A DNA stretch of 64,000 bases from Sphingobium sp. (GTDB lineage Bacteria > Pseudomonadota > Alphaproteobacteria > Sphingomonadales > Sphingomonadaceae): contig JAGRES010000013.1 in assembly GCA_020446425.1 (NCBI GenBank), forward strand, positions 1 through 64,000. The letters are read 5' to 3'. A model generated the notes under the pieces. It was given only the letters and a program-made list of their open reading frames with translations. It searched no databases and was not told the origin of the DNA. This document shows positions 29,527 to 40,025 of this stretch, one piece after another (positions within the stretch are counted from its first letter, which is position 1; each line of letters starts with the position of its first letter). A program made the translations under genes and the position numbers.

Positions 29527-30844
29527 CCACGCCCTCCCTCAACGCATCCACAGAAGCTGCGAAGGCGTCGCCGCGCGCCTCGAAATCGCGAAACTGGTCG
29601 AAACTGGCGCAGGCAGGCGACAACAGCACGACATCGCCGGGCTGCGCCACGCGGGCGGCGCGGCGCACGGCTGCGCTCAACATTTCGCTGTCATTGACGG
29701 GCATGTGGGGACTCAGCAACTCGGCAAATCTATGCCCTGCTTCACCAATGGTATAGGCCGCCTTGATATTGCCGAGATAGGGCGTGCATTCATCGAGACT
29801 ATCGCTCTTCGCAAGGCCGCCGACGATCCAGTGAATACGCGGCTGGCCGTCGACCGGTGGATAGGCGGCCAGCGCCGGTGCGGTCGACGCCGCATTGGTC
29901 GCCTTGCTGTCATTCACATAGAGAACGCCGCCGATCTCGGCGACGCGCTGCATCCGGTGCGGCAAGGCGGCATAGGTTGCCAGGCCACGATCGGTCACTT
30001 CGTCAGGAATACCGAGCGCGCGCGCCACAGCAATGGCGACAATGGCGTTCTGGGCATTATGCGGCCCCTGCAATGCGGGCCAACGGGCCTGATCCGACGG
30101 GGCGATATCGGCTGCGTGCACCTGTGTCGCCCGTGGCACCTGAGCCGCAATCGCTCTGCTATTGTCATCATCCGCCGCGATGACAGCCCTATTGCTCGCT
30201 GACTGCATCGCAAACAGACGCGCTTTCGACGCGCAATAGCCCCCGAACCCGTCATAGCGGTCGAGATGATCGGGTGAGATATTGAGCAGCACCGCCACAT
30301 CGCAATCAAGGCTGTAGGTCAGGTCGATCTGGTAGCTGGACAGCTCCAGCACGTAGATCCCACCTTCTGGCAACGGGTCCTGTCCCAATATCGGCAAGCC
30401 GATATTGCCGCCCATGCGCGCGGGGATGCCCGCCGTCTCAATAATATGATGGATCAGCGCAGTCGTGGTCGACTTGCCGTTGGTCCCGGTGATGCCGACA
30501 ACCTTGTGCGCGGGCAAGGTCGGGCGGGCCAGCGCGAACAATTCTATGTCGCCAATGATCGGAACGCCCGCCGCCTTTGCATGGTCGGCTATCGGGTGCC
30601 GGTTGAGCGGCACGCCGGGCGACACCACCACGCCGTCGAAACCATTGAGGTCGATGAGCAGAGGATCGGCAATCTCCGCCTTGTCCGCCACTGCGTCGCG
30701 CGCTTCGTCGCGCGTGTCCCAGGCCACGACACGCGCACCGCTGGCTGCAAGGCACTCGACCGTCGCCAGTCCCGACCGGGCAAGGCCCAATACCGCATAG
30801 CGCTTGTCCGTGAAGGCGGGCGAGACGATCCCCATACCGCTCAC
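29519..30844 (-). CDS. murD: UDP-N-acetylmuramoyl-L-alanine--D-glutamate ligase
   Basis: 441 residues. Adds D-Glu to UDP-MurNAc-L-Ala. ATP loop [18 protein letters not shown]; domain 2 contains [24 protein letters not shown] with the carbamylated-lysine region; domain 3 begins [12 protein letters not shown]-like [19 protein letters not shown], diagnostic for MurD. ATG 30844 overlaps the mraY stop by 4 bases; ATG 30835 is possible. Confidence 0.96.
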   Translation of the reverse strand: MSGMGIVSPAFTDKRYAVLGLARSGLATVECLAASGARVVAWDTRDEARDAVADKAEIADPLLIDLNGFDGVVVSPGVPLNRHPIADHAKAAGVPIIGDIELFALARPTLPAHKVVGITGTNGKSTTTALIHHIIETAGIPARMGGNIGLPILGQDPLPEGGIYVLELSSYQIDLTYSLDCDVAVLLNISPDHLDRYDGFGGYCASKARLFAMQSASNRAVIAADDDNSRAIAAQVPRATQVHAADIAPSDQARWPALQGPHNAQNAIVAIAVARALGIPDEVTDRGLATYAALPHRMQRVAEIGGVLYVNDSKATNAASTAPALAAYPPVDGQPRIHWIVGGLAKSDSLDECTPYLGNIKAAYTIGEAGHRFAELLSPHMPVNDSEMLSAAVRRAARVAQPGDVVLLSPACASFDQFRDFEARGDAFAASVDALREGVDG

Positions 30845-31911
30845 CTTAGCTTCAAGGTGGCCAGGCCCGCCAGTGCCAATGCGAAGGAAATGATCCAGAA
30901 GCGGACGACCACGGTCGTCTCCGGCCAGCCCAGTTGCTCGAAATGATGATGGATCGGCGCCATCTTGAACACCCGCTTGCCAGTGCGCTTGTAGAAAAAC
31001 ACCTGAATGATGACCGACAGCGCCTCGACCACGAACAGTCCGCCGATAATTGCCAGCACGATTTCGTGATGCGACACGACGGCGATCACGCCAATGGTGC
31101 CGCCCAGCGCCAGACTACCGGTGTCGCCCATGAACACAGCAGCGGGCGGCGCATTATACCAGAGAAACGCCAGCCCCGCACCAATGATCGCACCAGTCAG
31201 GATAACGAGATCGCCCGCCCGCGGCACATGCGGAATGCCAAGATATTCGGCGAAGTCGGCACGTCCAGCCAGATAGACGATGGCGGTAAAGGCCATGCAG
31301 GCAATCACCACCGGCATGGTCGCAAGGCCGTCCAGACCGTCTGTGAGGTTGACCGCATTGCCGAAGGATACGATCACGAAGGCAGCGAAGAAATAATAGA
31401 AAATACCCAAATCAATGGCGGGCCCGTTCCAGAACGGGACATAGAGCGCCGTGCCGTTGTGCTGCACGATCAGCATGGCCGCGACACCGGCGATCAGGAA
31501 TTCGACAGCCAGACGAAACTTGCCCGAAAGACCCTTGTGGCTGGCCTTGGTCACCTTGTCATAATCGTCGAGAAAACCGATAGCCCCAAAGCCCATGGTG
31601 ACGCACAGGCAGGCCCAGATATAGGCCGACGACAGGTCCATCCACAGCAGCACCGAGATGGTGAGGCTGGTCAGGATCATCAGACCGCCCATGGTCGGCG
31701 TGCCCTTTTTCGCGAGGTGGGTCTGCGGCCCGTCATCACGAATCGGCTGCCCCTTGCCCTGGCGCACCCGCAGCCAGCCGATGAAGCGCGGACCGATCAG
31801 CAACCCGATCACCAGCGCCGTCACAATGGACGCACCCGCGCGAAAGCTCAGATAGCGAATGAGGTTCAATACCCCAGGGAAATCAAGCTGTTGCGCCAGC
31901 CAATATAACAT
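30841..31911 (-). CDS. mraY: Phospho-N-acetylmuramoyl-pentapeptide transferase
   Basis: 356-residue polytopic enzyme that makes lipid I from UDP-MurNAc-pentapeptide and undecaprenyl phosphate. Conserved motifs: [13 protein letters not shown], the Asp pair in [38 protein letters not shown] and [25 protein letters not shown] (MraY histidine cluster). It follows murF without any spacer. Confidence 0.97.
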   Translation of the reverse strand: MLYWLAQQLDFPGVLNLIRYLSFRAGASIVTALVIGLLIGPRFIGWLRVRQGKGQPIRDDGPQTHLAKKGTPTMGGLMILTSLTISVLLWMDLSSAYIWACLCVTMGFGAIGFLDDYDKVTKASHKGLSGKFRLAVEFLIAGVAAMLIVQHNGTALYVPFWNGPAIDLGIFYYFFAAFVIVSFGNAVNLTDGLDGLATMPVVIACMAFTAIVYLAGRADFAEYLGIPHVPRAGDLVILTGAIIGAGLAFLWYNAPPAAVFMGDTGSLALGGTIGVIAVVSHHEIVLAIIGGLFVVEALSVIIQVFFYKRTGKRVFKMAPIHHHFEQLGWPETTVVVRFWIISFALALAGLATLKLR

Positions 31912-33309
31912 TTATGCGTCTCCGCCGACCATCGCCTCCACAAGATGCGACAGGCCGACACTGTTGGAACCCTTGACCAGAATAGCGTCATCCGGCCGGA
32001 TGCGCTCTTTGAGAAGTTGCGTTGCCACTGCTGCATTCGCGACATGCTCTAAAGCCAGCTTTCCTGCAAGCCTGTCGGCCAGCGGCTTCATTTCATCGCC
32101 GACCAATATGGCATAGTCCACGCCCGCCTGAAGAATGGGATCGGCCAGCCCGGCATGCAGCTCCGCACTGGCATTGCCCAGTTCCTTCATCGCGCCCAGC
32201 ACGGCAAGGCGTCGCCCGGCCTGTTCCCGGCCCAGTTGCTTCAATGTCGCGGAAATGGAAAGCGGGTTGGCGTTGTAGCTCTCGTCGATCAGCAAAGCTT
32301 CGCCCTGGCCGAGCCGCACCTTGTTGCGTGCGCCGCGGCCCGCCAGACCCGGCATTTCGGCAAGGGCCAGACCGGCGGCGGCCAGATCCCCGCCGACAGC
32401 TTCCACCGCCGCCAATATTGCGAGGGAATTGAGCACATTATGGTCGCCGGGACTGGCGACCGTATAGCATAGCTCCGCATGAGGCAGCTTGGCCGCAACC
32501 ATTGTACCGCCTTCACGCGCCGGGACGGCTTCGGTTGCGCGCACATCCGCGCCTTCGCCAAGGCCGAATGTGACGACCTGCGCACCATGCCGCCGCGCCA
32601 CTTCACTCAGCAAGGCGCAATAGGGGCTGTCATAAGGCACGATGGCGATGCCGCCGGGTTCCAAACCTTCGAAAATCTCCGCCTTGGCGCGTGCTATCGC
32701 CTCTTCGCTCTCGAAAAACTCGATATGTGCTGGCGCTATGGCCGTTACGATGGCGACGTGCGGACGAACCAGCCGGGTGAGCGCGGAAAGCTCGCCCGCA
32801 TGGTTCATGCCCATCTCGAAGATGCCGAACAGGCTATCGCGCGGCATACGCGCGAGGCTGAGCGGGACGCCGACATGATTGTTATAGCTTTTGACCGAAC
32901 GATGCGCCTGCCCCGGACGAAAACGGTCAAGCGCCCTATAGAGCGCTTCCTTGGTGCTTGTCTTGCCAACGGAGCCGGTGACGCCGATCACCTTGCCCTG
33001 CATGCGCGCGCGCGCGGCAACGCCAAGGGCATTGAGCGCAGCGGTCGTATCCTTCACCAATATATGCGACTGATCGAGCGTGCGGTTGCTGACGAGGGCA
33101 CCTGCCGCGCCCGCCGCAAAAGCCTTTTCCAGAAATTTGTGCCCGTCGGTCGCTTCACCCTTGAGCGCTATGAATAGGTCGCCTTCGCCCACTTCGCGGC
33201 TGTCGAAGGCAACGCCACCAATGGCAAAATCCGAGGAGGCTACGCCGCCCACGGCGCGCGCTACTTCCTGCCCCGTCCATAATGGCCGTGTCAGCACATC
33301 CACCGTCAT
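31912..33309 (-). CDS. murF: UDP-MurNAc-tripeptide--D-alanyl-D-alanine ligase
   Basis: 465 residues. Adds the D-Ala-D-Ala made by Ddl. ATP loop GVTGSVGKTSTKEALYRAL; the central segment IFEMGMNHAGELSALTRLVRPHVAIVT and the C-terminal LIDESYNANPLSISATL are MurF-specific. ATG 33309 overlaps the murE stop (ATGA); an alternative ATG at 33318 would overlap by 13 bases. The stop abuts the mraY start. Confidence 0.96.
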   Translation of the reverse strand: MTVDVLTRPLWTGQEVARAVGGVASSDFAIGGVAFDSREVGEGDLFIALKGEATDGHKFLEKAFAAGAAGALVSNRTLDQSHILVKDTTAALNALGVAARARMQGKVIGVTGSVGKTSTKEALYRALDRFRPGQAHRSVKSYNNHVGVPLSLARMPRDSLFGIFEMGMNHAGELSALTRLVRPHVAIVTAIAPAHIEFFESEEAIARAKAEIFEGLEPGGIAIVPYDSPYCALLSEVARRHGAQVVTFGLGEGADVRATEAVPAREGGTMVAAKLPHAELCYTVASPGDHNVLNSLAILAAVEAVGGDLAAAGLALAEMPGLAGRGARNKVRLGQGEALLIDESYNANPLSISATLKQLGREQAGRRLAVLGAMKELGNASAELHAGLADPILQAGVDYAILVGDEMKPLADRLAGKLALEHVANAAVATQLLKERIRPDDAILVKGSNSVGLSHLVEAMVGGDA

Positions 33310-34736
33310 TGCGCGCATTCCCGCGCAACGGTGACATCGTCAAAAGGCAATACCCGCTCACCGATGATCTGGCCCTGCTCATGCCCTTTTCCAGCGAGCA
33401 ACACGATATCGTCCGCCCCTGCTTGGGCAACCGCAGCGGCGATGGCGGCGCGGCGGCCGGCAATTTCCTCGGCCTTGGGCGCTCCCGCCATTATGGCAGC
33501 CCGGATCACGTCAGGGTCTTCCGAGCGTGGATTATCGTCCGTCACGATCACATGATCACCCAGTTCCGCCGCCACCTTGCCCATCAGCGGGCGCTTGCCG
33601 GGATCGCGGTCACCGCCTGCACCGAACAGCACGATCAGCCGCCCCTTGGTGTGCGGACGCAGCGCGTCTATCGCAGCGCGCAGGCCATCGGGCGTATGGG
33701 CATAATCGACATAGACAGGCGCACCCGCTCTGGTCAGCACAGCCCGCTCCAGACGTCCACGCACAGGCTGCAACCGCGAGAGAAGTGGCGCAATCTGCGC
33801 AAAAGGGGTTCCCGTCGCCATTACCAGCCCAGCGGCAACCAGCATATTCGCGACCTGATAGGCCCCGATCAATGGCAGGTCGATCTTATGCTCCGTGTCG
33901 TCCACGGCGATCACAAGCTTCTGCCCCAGCGGCGTAGGCTGGCGCGATACCAAGCGCAGCGCATCCCCTTTTTCACCGACGGTGATAATGGCAAGGCCAC
34001 GCTTTTCCGACCTGGCGATGACGTCCGCCGATTTTGCATCGTCCGCCCAAATGACCGCTGCGCCGCCATCACCGACCACTTCATCGAACAGGCGCATCTT
34101 GGCCTCAAAATAGGAGTCCATGTCGCCATGATAATCGAGATGATCGCGCGACAGGTTGGTGAAAGCCACCGCCTTAACCGGCAGCCCCTCGGTGCGATAT
34201 TGCGAAAGGCCGTGGCTCGACGCCTCGAACGCGGCATGGGTGATGCCTTCCTTGCGCAGGCCAGCCATGTTGGAGAGGAAGGTGACGATGTCCGGTGTGG
34301 TGAGGCCCGTCGATACCTGATCGACGGAAGTTGTGACGCCCAGCGTACCGATGGACGCCGACTTGTGCCCCAGCATGCGCCATAGCTGGCGGGTCAGCTC
34401 GACCGTCGAGGTCTTGCCATTGGTGCCCGTAACCGCGACACAGGTTTCGGGAAAAGGCGCGAAGAAGCGCGCGGCCATTTGCGCGAACAACTGCCGCGGC
34501 TCATCGTCTGCGATGTGGGGCGCGCCCTCGACCCGTGCTTCGGGGCGCGCCACCACTGCGACCGCCCCCGCGGCAACCGCTTGTGGGATAAAATCCTCGC
34601 CATTGACCCGGGCGCCCTGAAAAGCGCCGAATATCGTGCCGGGCGCTATCTTGCGATGGTCGATCGCAAAGCCCGTAACCCGTGCCTGCGCGGCATCACC
34701 CGTCACCTTGCCGGTGATATCGCCCAGCTGCATCAT
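33306..34736 (-). CDS. murE: UDP-MurNAc-L-alanyl-D-glutamate--meso-diaminopimelate ligase
   Basis: 476 residues. ATP loop VAVTGTNGKTSTVELTRQL, then FTNLSRDHLDYHGDMDSYFEAK and a third domain with YVDYAHTPDGLRAAIDALRPH. The substrate-choosing DNPR motif is present (VTDDNPRSEDPD), which marks meso-diaminopimelate rather than lysine enzymes, as expected in a Gram-negative. Overlaps ftsI and murF by 4 bases each. Confidence 0.96.
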   Translation of the reverse strand: MMQLGDITGKVTGDAAQARVTGFAIDHRKIAPGTIFGAFQGARVNGEDFIPQAVAAGAVAVVARPEARVEGAPHIADDEPRQLFAQMAARFFAPFPETCVAVTGTNGKTSTVELTRQLWRMLGHKSASIGTLGVTTSVDQVSTGLTTPDIVTFLSNMAGLRKEGITHAAFEASSHGLSQYRTEGLPVKAVAFTNLSRDHLDYHGDMDSYFEAKMRLFDEVVGDGGAAVIWADDAKSADVIARSEKRGLAIITVGEKGDALRLVSRQPTPLGQKLVIAVDDTEHKIDLPLIGAYQVANMLVAAGLVMATGTPFAQIAPLLSRLQPVRGRLERAVLTRAGAPVYVDYAHTPDGLRAAIDALRPHTKGRLIVLFGAGGDRDPGKRPLMGKVAAELGDHVIVTDDNPRSEDPDVIRAAIMAGAPKAEEIAGRRAAIAAAVAQAGADDIVLLAGKGHEQGQIIGERVLPFDDVTVARECAQ

Positions 34737-36439
34737 TCCCCTCCTTCAGGATGCCACAGGAGAGGCGTCAGCTCCGAAATGTCAACATCGCGCCGCTGGT
34801 CGGGAATGATGCCCAGCATCGGGCCAACGCGCATGACCACCTTCTTCACCACGGGCGCAGCAGTATAGGCTGCGGTGCGCACGCCGGGATATTCGCTGCT
34901 GCCCTTGGGTTCGTCCATCATCGCGATGACGACATATTTGGGGTTGTCCATCGGGAAGGCCGATGCAAAGGTCGTCACCAGCGAGTGTCTCGCATAACCG
35001 CCATCCCTGGGTTTTTCCGCCGTGCCCGTCTTGCCGCCGACGCGATAGCCCGGCGCATCGGCGAACCGCCCGGTACCGTCCATCACGATCATGCGGAGCA
35101 ACTGGCGCATACGCGCACTGGTGGCCGCTGAGAAAACACGGCGACCTTTGGGCACATCTTCCTCGCGCAGTTTCCGAAGCGTCGCGGGGCGCCATACACC
35201 GCCGTTCACCAGCGCCGCATAAGCGCTGGCGAGATGCAGCGGGGTTACCGCAATGCCATGGCCATAGGCGACGGTCATGTTGGTGACGCGGCCCCAATCG
35301 GCGGGCCAGAGCGGGCGGCCCCGCTCTTTAAGCTCAACGCTCGGCCGCTCGTCGAATTGCAACGCGCGATAGAGCTTCTGCATCGGCTCAGGCCCCATTT
35401 CGTCGGCGATGCGCGCGGTAACGATGTTGGAGCTGTGGATCAGCGTTTCCGGAACATTGAGCCAGCGGCCCAGCGGGTGATCGTCCTTGATGCTGAAACG
35501 CCCAACCTTGAGCGGCGTGGTCGCGTCATAACGGCGCGCCATGGAGGTCACGACTCCGGCATCCATAGCGGCGGCTATCGACAGCGGCTTGAACGTCGAG
35601 CCCAGCTCATAGCGCGATTGCACGACGTCGTTGCGCCGGGCGCGCTCATTGCCGCGCACCAGCTTGTTCGGATCGAAGACCGGAAAGGACGTCATGGCGA
35701 TGACTTCGCCAGTGTTGGCGTCCAGCACGATGCCGGTTGCGCCGACGGCCTTCTGGTCCGTCATCGCGGCATACAGTTCGCTCTCCAGAACGCCCTGCAC
35801 CCGGCTGTCGATGGACAGCACCAGCGGCGCGCCCCTATTCGCCGGATCGACGAGACGATCATTGAACGCAGCCTCCACGCCCATCCCGCCACTATAGGTC
35901 TTGCCGTCCAGCACCGGAACGAAACCCAGCACATGCGCTGCGAGGCTGCGCTGCGGATAGAGCCGTTCGTCCTCGCGCGGAAATTCGATGCCGACCTCGC
36001 CCAGCGCATTGACCGACGACACCTCTTCAGGCAGCGCGCGCTGACGCAGATAGGCCCAGCCTTTGCCGGTCAGCTTGGTACGAAACGTCGCAACCGATGT
36101 ATCGGGAAATATCGCGTGCAGCTTACCCGCCAGCTCGTCCGGGTCGCCCAGAACGCGGTCGGGACGCACGGCGATGGAATAGCCTTCTATCGTCCGCGCC
36201 AGCGGTACACCGTTGCGGTCAACGATGTCCGCGCGCGACGGCACACCCGCCAAGGCATAGTTGAAATGCCCGCGATCGTCGGAAAACAACCCCATCCAGA
36301 CGAGCCGCACAAGCAATAGCGCCGATATCGCCATCACCAGCAGCAGGACAATCATCAGCCGCTGGTGCGCAATGGCCGTCAGGTTCAGCCGTTCCCGGCT
36401 GACAGGCAAGCGTTCATGCCGGACGACCACCGTAGCCAT
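34733..36439 (-). CDS. ftsI: Septal peptidoglycan transpeptidase FtsI (PBP3)
   Basis: 568 residues. One N-terminal membrane helix (MIVLLLVMAISALLLVRLVWM, near residue 30-50), a pedestal domain, then the class B transpeptidase domain with SxxK as GSTFKPL, SxN as HSSNIV and KTG as GGKTGTAEKP. Partner of FtsW in septal wall synthesis. ATG shares a base with the ftsL stop (TAATG). Confidence 0.96.
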   Translation of the reverse strand: MATVVVRHERLPVSRERLNLTAIAHQRLMIVLLLVMAISALLLVRLVWMGLFSDDRGHFNYALAGVPSRADIVDRNGVPLARTIEGYSIAVRPDRVLGDPDELAGKLHAIFPDTSVATFRTKLTGKGWAYLRQRALPEEVSSVNALGEVGIEFPREDERLYPQRSLAAHVLGFVPVLDGKTYSGGMGVEAAFNDRLVDPANRGAPLVLSIDSRVQGVLESELYAAMTDQKAVGATGIVLDANTGEVIAMTSFPVFDPNKLVRGNERARRNDVVQSRYELGSTFKPLSIAAAMDAGVVTSMARRYDATTPLKVGRFSIKDDHPLGRWLNVPETLIHSSNIVTARIADEMGPEPMQKLYRALQFDERPSVELKERGRPLWPADWGRVTNMTVAYGHGIAVTPLHLASAYAALVNGGVWRPATLRKLREEDVPKGRRVFSAATSARMRQLLRMIVMDGTGRFADAPGYRVGGKTGTAEKPRDGGYARHSLVTTFASAFPMDNPKYVVIAMMDEPKGSSEYPGVRTAAYTAAPVVKKVVMRVGPMLGIIPDQRRDVDISELTPLLWHPEGGE

Positions 36440-37143
36440 TAGCGGATATCGCTCCCCTTTTCGGCAGCGGCGCGGCGGCCAATGTCACCCAGAGTGCGAT
36501 CATCGAGCAGGCGCGCATCAAGCATCGCGACCCGCTCTGCCTGACGTGCAATCGCATTGGAGTGAACCGGCTTTTCCGCTTTCGCCATCTGCGCAGGCTT
36601 GACTGATTGCACTGAGGGCTTGTTGCCATCGGCATTCTCAATGCCCTTGTGCAGGGTAGCCTTGGGCGCTGTCATATCCGCCACCATTTGCGAACGCCCG
36701 TCTTCGGCCTGAGCCGCACGGATGGTCGACACATCGGAACGGATCTGCAGCACAGCGGGGCTAGACGTCGGCACGCTCTGGCTCTCATCGCCCGCTTCCA
36801 CCATAGCGACCATGACTGGCGGCGCTACAAAAGTGGGACCGTTAGGCTCTATACCGTCCAGGCTGGCGAGCGCGCGTTCGCCGTTCAGATAATGCTCGGC
36901 ACTAACGGCGGAATAGCGGAAGTCCTCAGCATTCCACTGCTCAAGCTGGCGCATATTGGCGCGGGCGCGGAATTCGGTTTCAAGATAGCGGATATCGCTG
37001 CGTGCATGAGCGATCTGCCTCTGGACACTGTTCAGTTCATTGCGTTCCGTCGCCACCCTGAGCGAGACGAAATAGGCCCCCAGCGCGCCCAGCGCGACCA
37101 GCAATACCAGTAGCAGACTCTGCAGGCGTTTGACGGCGATCAT
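36439..37143 (-). CDS. ftsL: FtsL-like divisome protein with a long C-terminal extension
   Basis: 234 residues. The first 75 fit FtsL: a short basic start, one membrane helix ([19 protein letters not shown]) and a leucine-zipper-like coiled coil ([37 protein letters not shown]). The position between rsmH and ftsI is the standard ftsL slot. Known FtsL proteins are mostly 90-130 residues; here about 120 further residues of low-complexity, probably disordered periplasmic sequence follow, ending in a charged helix. The extension may be lineage-specific. Overlaps rsmH by 4 bases. Confidence 0.8.
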   Translation of the reverse strand: MIAVKRLQSLLLVLLVALGALGAYFVSLRVATERNELNSVQRQIAHARSDIRYLETEFRARANMRQLEQWNAEDFRYSAVSAEHYLNGERALASLDGIEPNGPTFVAPPVMVAMVEAGDESQSVPTSSPAVLQIRSDVSTIRAAQAEDGRSQMVADMTAPKATLHKGIENADGNKPSVQSVKPAQMAKAEKPVHSNAIARQAERVAMLDARLLDDRTLGDIGRRAAAEKGSDIR

Positions 37144-38102
37144 CGTCCATCCTCTCGTTCATTACCGGATTGGCCCAGCCGGACCGCACTTCGCAGCGTG
37201 GCCGACCGGGCGCGGGGGTTAAGGCGTATTTCTTCTTCGGACGGACGCACCGCCCGTGCGGGCTTGGCGAAGGCGGGGCGTTCCATGGGCGTGACCTGAG
37301 GGCGGTGGCGCGAGCCGCCCGCATCGCCGCCGCTGCGGCGGCGCAGGAAATTCTTGACGATCCGGTCCTCCAGGCTGTGGAAAGTGACCACCGCCAGCCT
37401 GCCGCCCGGCGCAAGCACCGACTCCGCTGCCTCAAGCCCTCGCTCCAGTTCGTCCAGCTCGCCGTTCAGGTGAATGCGGATCGCCTGAAATGCGCGCGTG
37501 GCCGGGTCCTTCTTGTCATGCGGCTTATGCCCCAGGGCACGGCGCACCACATTGGCCAGCTCGGACGTGCGGGAGAGCGGACGCGCCGCCACGATAGCGC
37601 GGGCAACACGGCGTGAGCGCGGTTCTTCACCGTAGCGATAGAGCACATCAGCGATTTCCTCTTCGGACGCCGTGTTGACAAAATCGGCGGCGGTCATGCC
37701 GGACTGGCTCATACGCATGTCGAGCGGACCATCAGCCTGAAAGGAGAAGCCCCGCTCCGCGCGGTCGAGCTGCATGGAGGAGACGCCAATATCAAGCGCC
37801 ACCCCGTCGACCTGCGGCACGTCCACCTGTTCCAGCAGGGATTGCATGGCGGAGAATGGCCCTTCGACCAGAATGATGTCATCGCCATCACGGGTGATGC
37901 GTGCGCGGCCTTCCGCTATGGCGTCGGGGTCGCGGTCGATGGCGATGACATGCGCGCCACGCGCCGCCATGGCGCGGCTGTATCCGCCCGCGCCATAAGT
38001 TCCATCGGCATGTTTCTCACCGGGGCGTATCGCAAGCGCATGCATCACTTCGTTGAGCAGCACCGGCACATGAGGCGCCACCGTCTGCGGAGCTGCGCTC
38101 AT
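37140..38102 (-). CDS. rsmH: 16S rRNA (cytosine(1402)-N(4))-methyltransferase
   Basis: 320 residues. Methylates C1402 of 16S rRNA. Motifs: [34 protein letters not shown] at the N-terminus, [18 protein letters not shown], and the C-terminal [22 protein letters not shown] with [12 protein letters not shown] 38102 overlaps the mraZ stop (ATGA). Usual second gene of the dcw cluster. Confidence 0.97.
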   Translation of the reverse strand: MSAAPQTVAPHVPVLLNEVMHALAIRPGEKHADGTYGAGGYSRAMAARGAHVIAIDRDPDAIAEGRARITRDGDDIILVEGPFSAMQSLLEQVDVPQVDGVALDIGVSSMQLDRAERGFSFQADGPLDMRMSQSGMTAADFVNTASEEEIADVLYRYGEEPRSRRVARAIVAARPLSRTSELANVVRRALGHKPHDKKDPATRAFQAIRIHLNGELDELERGLEAAESVLAPGGRLAVVTFHSLEDRIVKNFLRRRSGGDAGGSRHRPQVTPMERPAFAKPARAVRPSEEEIRLNPRARSATLRSAVRLGQSGNEREDGR

Positions 38103-38593
38103 TTGCGTTTCCCTGCCTTGCGCTCGGCAAGGAATTTCTCGACCGTATGGCGCGCACGCGGCGTGCGCCCGTCGCTGGCAAGGAAGGTCTCCGGGCTCCA
38201 CATCTGGATATGGCGGCTGGCCCCTACGAACACGACCGCATCGTCAATATTCATCATGTCCCGGATATCGGCGGGCATGAAGAAGCGCCCGCCGCTATCG
38301 AAGTTCAGATCTTCCAGATCGGCGAAGCGGGTTTCGCGCTCAGCTTCCGCGTTGAAGGCGACGCCTTTTTCAAGCGCGGCACGCTCCATCTCGACCACCT
38401 GATCTTCCAGCCATTGCTTGTGGGAAAGTCCGAAACCGACAGCGCAGGGAAGTTGCGGATGGATGGTCAGGCACAGCTTGTTATCGGCGCTGCTGGTGAC
38501 GAGTGTCTTGCGCATTTCCAGCGGCAGGGCGAAGCGCCCCTTGCTGTCCGCCACGCAGACCCCGTTGCCAGAAAAGATGATGCCCTCAGACAC
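38099..38593 (-). CDS. mraZ: Transcriptional regulator MraZ
   Basis: 164 residues with two SpoVT/AbrB-like half-domains: [20 protein letters not shown] near residues 12-31 and [22 protein letters not shown] in the second half. MraZ rings bind repeated TGGG-type boxes and control the dcw operon. The start is GTG 38593, with GGTGAGG about 10 nt upstream. First gene of the cluster; the putative boxes are about 145 bp upstream. Confidence 0.95.
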   Translation of the reverse strand: MSEGIIFSGNGVCVADSKGRFALPLEMRKTLVTSSADNKLCLTIHPQLPCAVGFGLSHKQWLEDQVVEMERAALEKGVAFNAEAERETRFADLEDLNFDSGGRFFMPADIRDMMNIDDAVVFVGASRHIQMWSPETFLASDGRTPRARHTVEKFLAERKAGKRK

Positions 38594-38736
38594 CTAGTGC
38601 GCCTCACCCCAATATGCCGGATGCTTGAGGCCGCACGAACCCCGCCGGAAAAGCGCATTGGGGAGCGCCGATCCTTCACGGGAATCACACGACTATAAGC
38701 AACCCCTAGTTTGGGGATGCCTATCAAGTGATGAGG

Positions 38737-38771
38737 TGGGAGAAAAGGGGAAATGTTGGGAAAAGATGGGA
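38737..38771. promoter_or_regulatory. Putative MraZ operator: four 5-bp motifs with a 10-bp period
   Basis: On the plus strand TGGGA, GGGGA, TGGGA and TGGGA start at 38737, 38747, 38757 and 38767, each separated by 5 bp. This is the TGGGN-N5 direct-repeat layout described for MraZ boxes. The array lies in the 254-bp gap upstream of mraZ, 144-178 bp from its start codon. The motifs read opposite to mraZ transcription. Confidence 0.65.
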
Positions 38772-38847
38772 ATCCATGCAGATTTTACGGGCCGGAGAGG
38801 TTTTGGCGCTTTTTCTTAACCATTCGTTCCCCCCATGTTCTTATTTC

Positions 38848-40020
38848 TTAACACTTTTCGCCGCGGCGAGACTGGAAAATCAGGCGATACCCAAATGCTC
38901 CCAGCCCTGCCCAGAGAATCGCAGCGAGAATCGCGTGACGCATGGCGGTGACCAGCGCAGCGTCGCTGACCACTCTGCGCGGTGGCACAAGCAGCGTCTG
39001 ACCGGATGGATCCGCCAGCCAGCCATCGACCAGCATCACTACGTCGGATGCCATCGCCTCGCTACGGCCCGGCCAACGCGCATCGGCCAGCCATAGCCGG
39101 TCATCAATCATATCGGCGTCCGCAACCAGCTGCACATGGCCGCTTCCGACCTGGCAAGTCGCGACAAATCCGCCTTCGGACAACATGCATTTCACCGCCT
39201 CTGCTGTTGCCGGCAACAGCGAAAAGCGGGAAGCCGCCGCCGTCATCAGCACATGCCCGCTTTTCAGCATGCGCCGCGACACGGACTCCTGCCCCACACG
39301 AACCGGTTCCAGCCGCAAGCCCCAATGCGTCAGTAACGGGTCGAGCAGGCTGGTCGCCGGAGCGCGCCGCGCATCACCCAGCGGCAGTGCAGTTGGCCAC
39401 ACCAGCATCGGATCGGCCAGCACCACGGCCTTTCCGCCTGCCCGCACCCATGTATCGAGCGCCACCAGCTCATCAGGTTGCAGCAGGCGCGGCTGGGCAA
39501 GGAGCAAAGCCGACAGGGACTGCAAAGCCTGTGCATCGACATGGTCGACAGGTTTCCACTCATGCCGCGAGGCCGCAGGCAAGGGCATACCGCTTCCATC
39601 AGGTCCGGCCTGCAAATGCCCCGCTATAGTTTTGTTCTCGCTCCAGAATATCGGTAGCGCGCTTACCACGCCGACTTTTTGGCGCGCGATCCCGCCTATG
39701 TAACCGGACCTGTTCTGACCCGAAGAGGCCTGACAGCAAAAAATGAGGATAGTCCCGGCCAACCCCAGCAGCAGAACCGATAGCCAATAGAGCCAGCGGC
39801 TGCCCCCCATGCGCCATGACAGGGCTGTGTACACGCAAATGGCCGCTGCTGCTGCCAGCCACCAGCGCTGCGGTTCCAGTTGGCCGGTGTCGATTATACC
39901 GCCTGTGGCTATCCCCAGCGGCATGGACAAGGGCAGCAAACCGCCCATCAGAACGGCCGTCGTCAGAAAGACGCTCCATGCGGCCATGCCCCAGTCGCGC
40001 AACATAGGCCAAGGCCCCAT
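38848..40020 (-). CDS. GldG/DUF4350-like membrane protein
   Basis: 390 residues. N-terminal hydrophobic segments (about residues 12-38, 52-70, 77-95), then a soluble part resembling the DUF4350/GldG-like domain found in auxiliary components of ABC-type systems (LDTWVRAGGKAVVLADPMLVWPT, GSGHVQLVADADMIDD), and a C-terminal membrane helix (ALVTAMRHAILAAILWAGLGAFGY). No ABC ATPase or permease is adjacent. It lies just upstream of the mraZ promoter region and downstream of a small membrane protein by 5 bp. Function is unknown; family assignment is tentative. Confidence 0.6.
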   Translation of the reverse strand: MGPWPMLRDWGMAAWSVFLTTAVLMGGLLPLSMPLGIATGGIIDTGQLEPQRWWLAAAAAICVYTALSWRMGGSRWLYWLSVLLLGLAGTILIFCCQASSGQNRSGYIGGIARQKVGVVSALPIFWSENKTIAGHLQAGPDGSGMPLPAASRHEWKPVDHVDAQALQSLSALLLAQPRLLQPDELVALDTWVRAGGKAVVLADPMLVWPTALPLGDARRAPATSLLDPLLTHWGLRLEPVRVGQESVSRRMLKSGHVLMTAAASRFSLLPATAEAVKCMLSEGGFVATCQVGSGHVQLVADADMIDDRLWLADARWPGRSEAMASDVVMLVDGWLADPSGQTLLVPPRRVVSDAALVTAMRHAILAAILWAGLGAFGYRLIFQSRRGEKC

Positions 40021-40025
40021 AAGTG

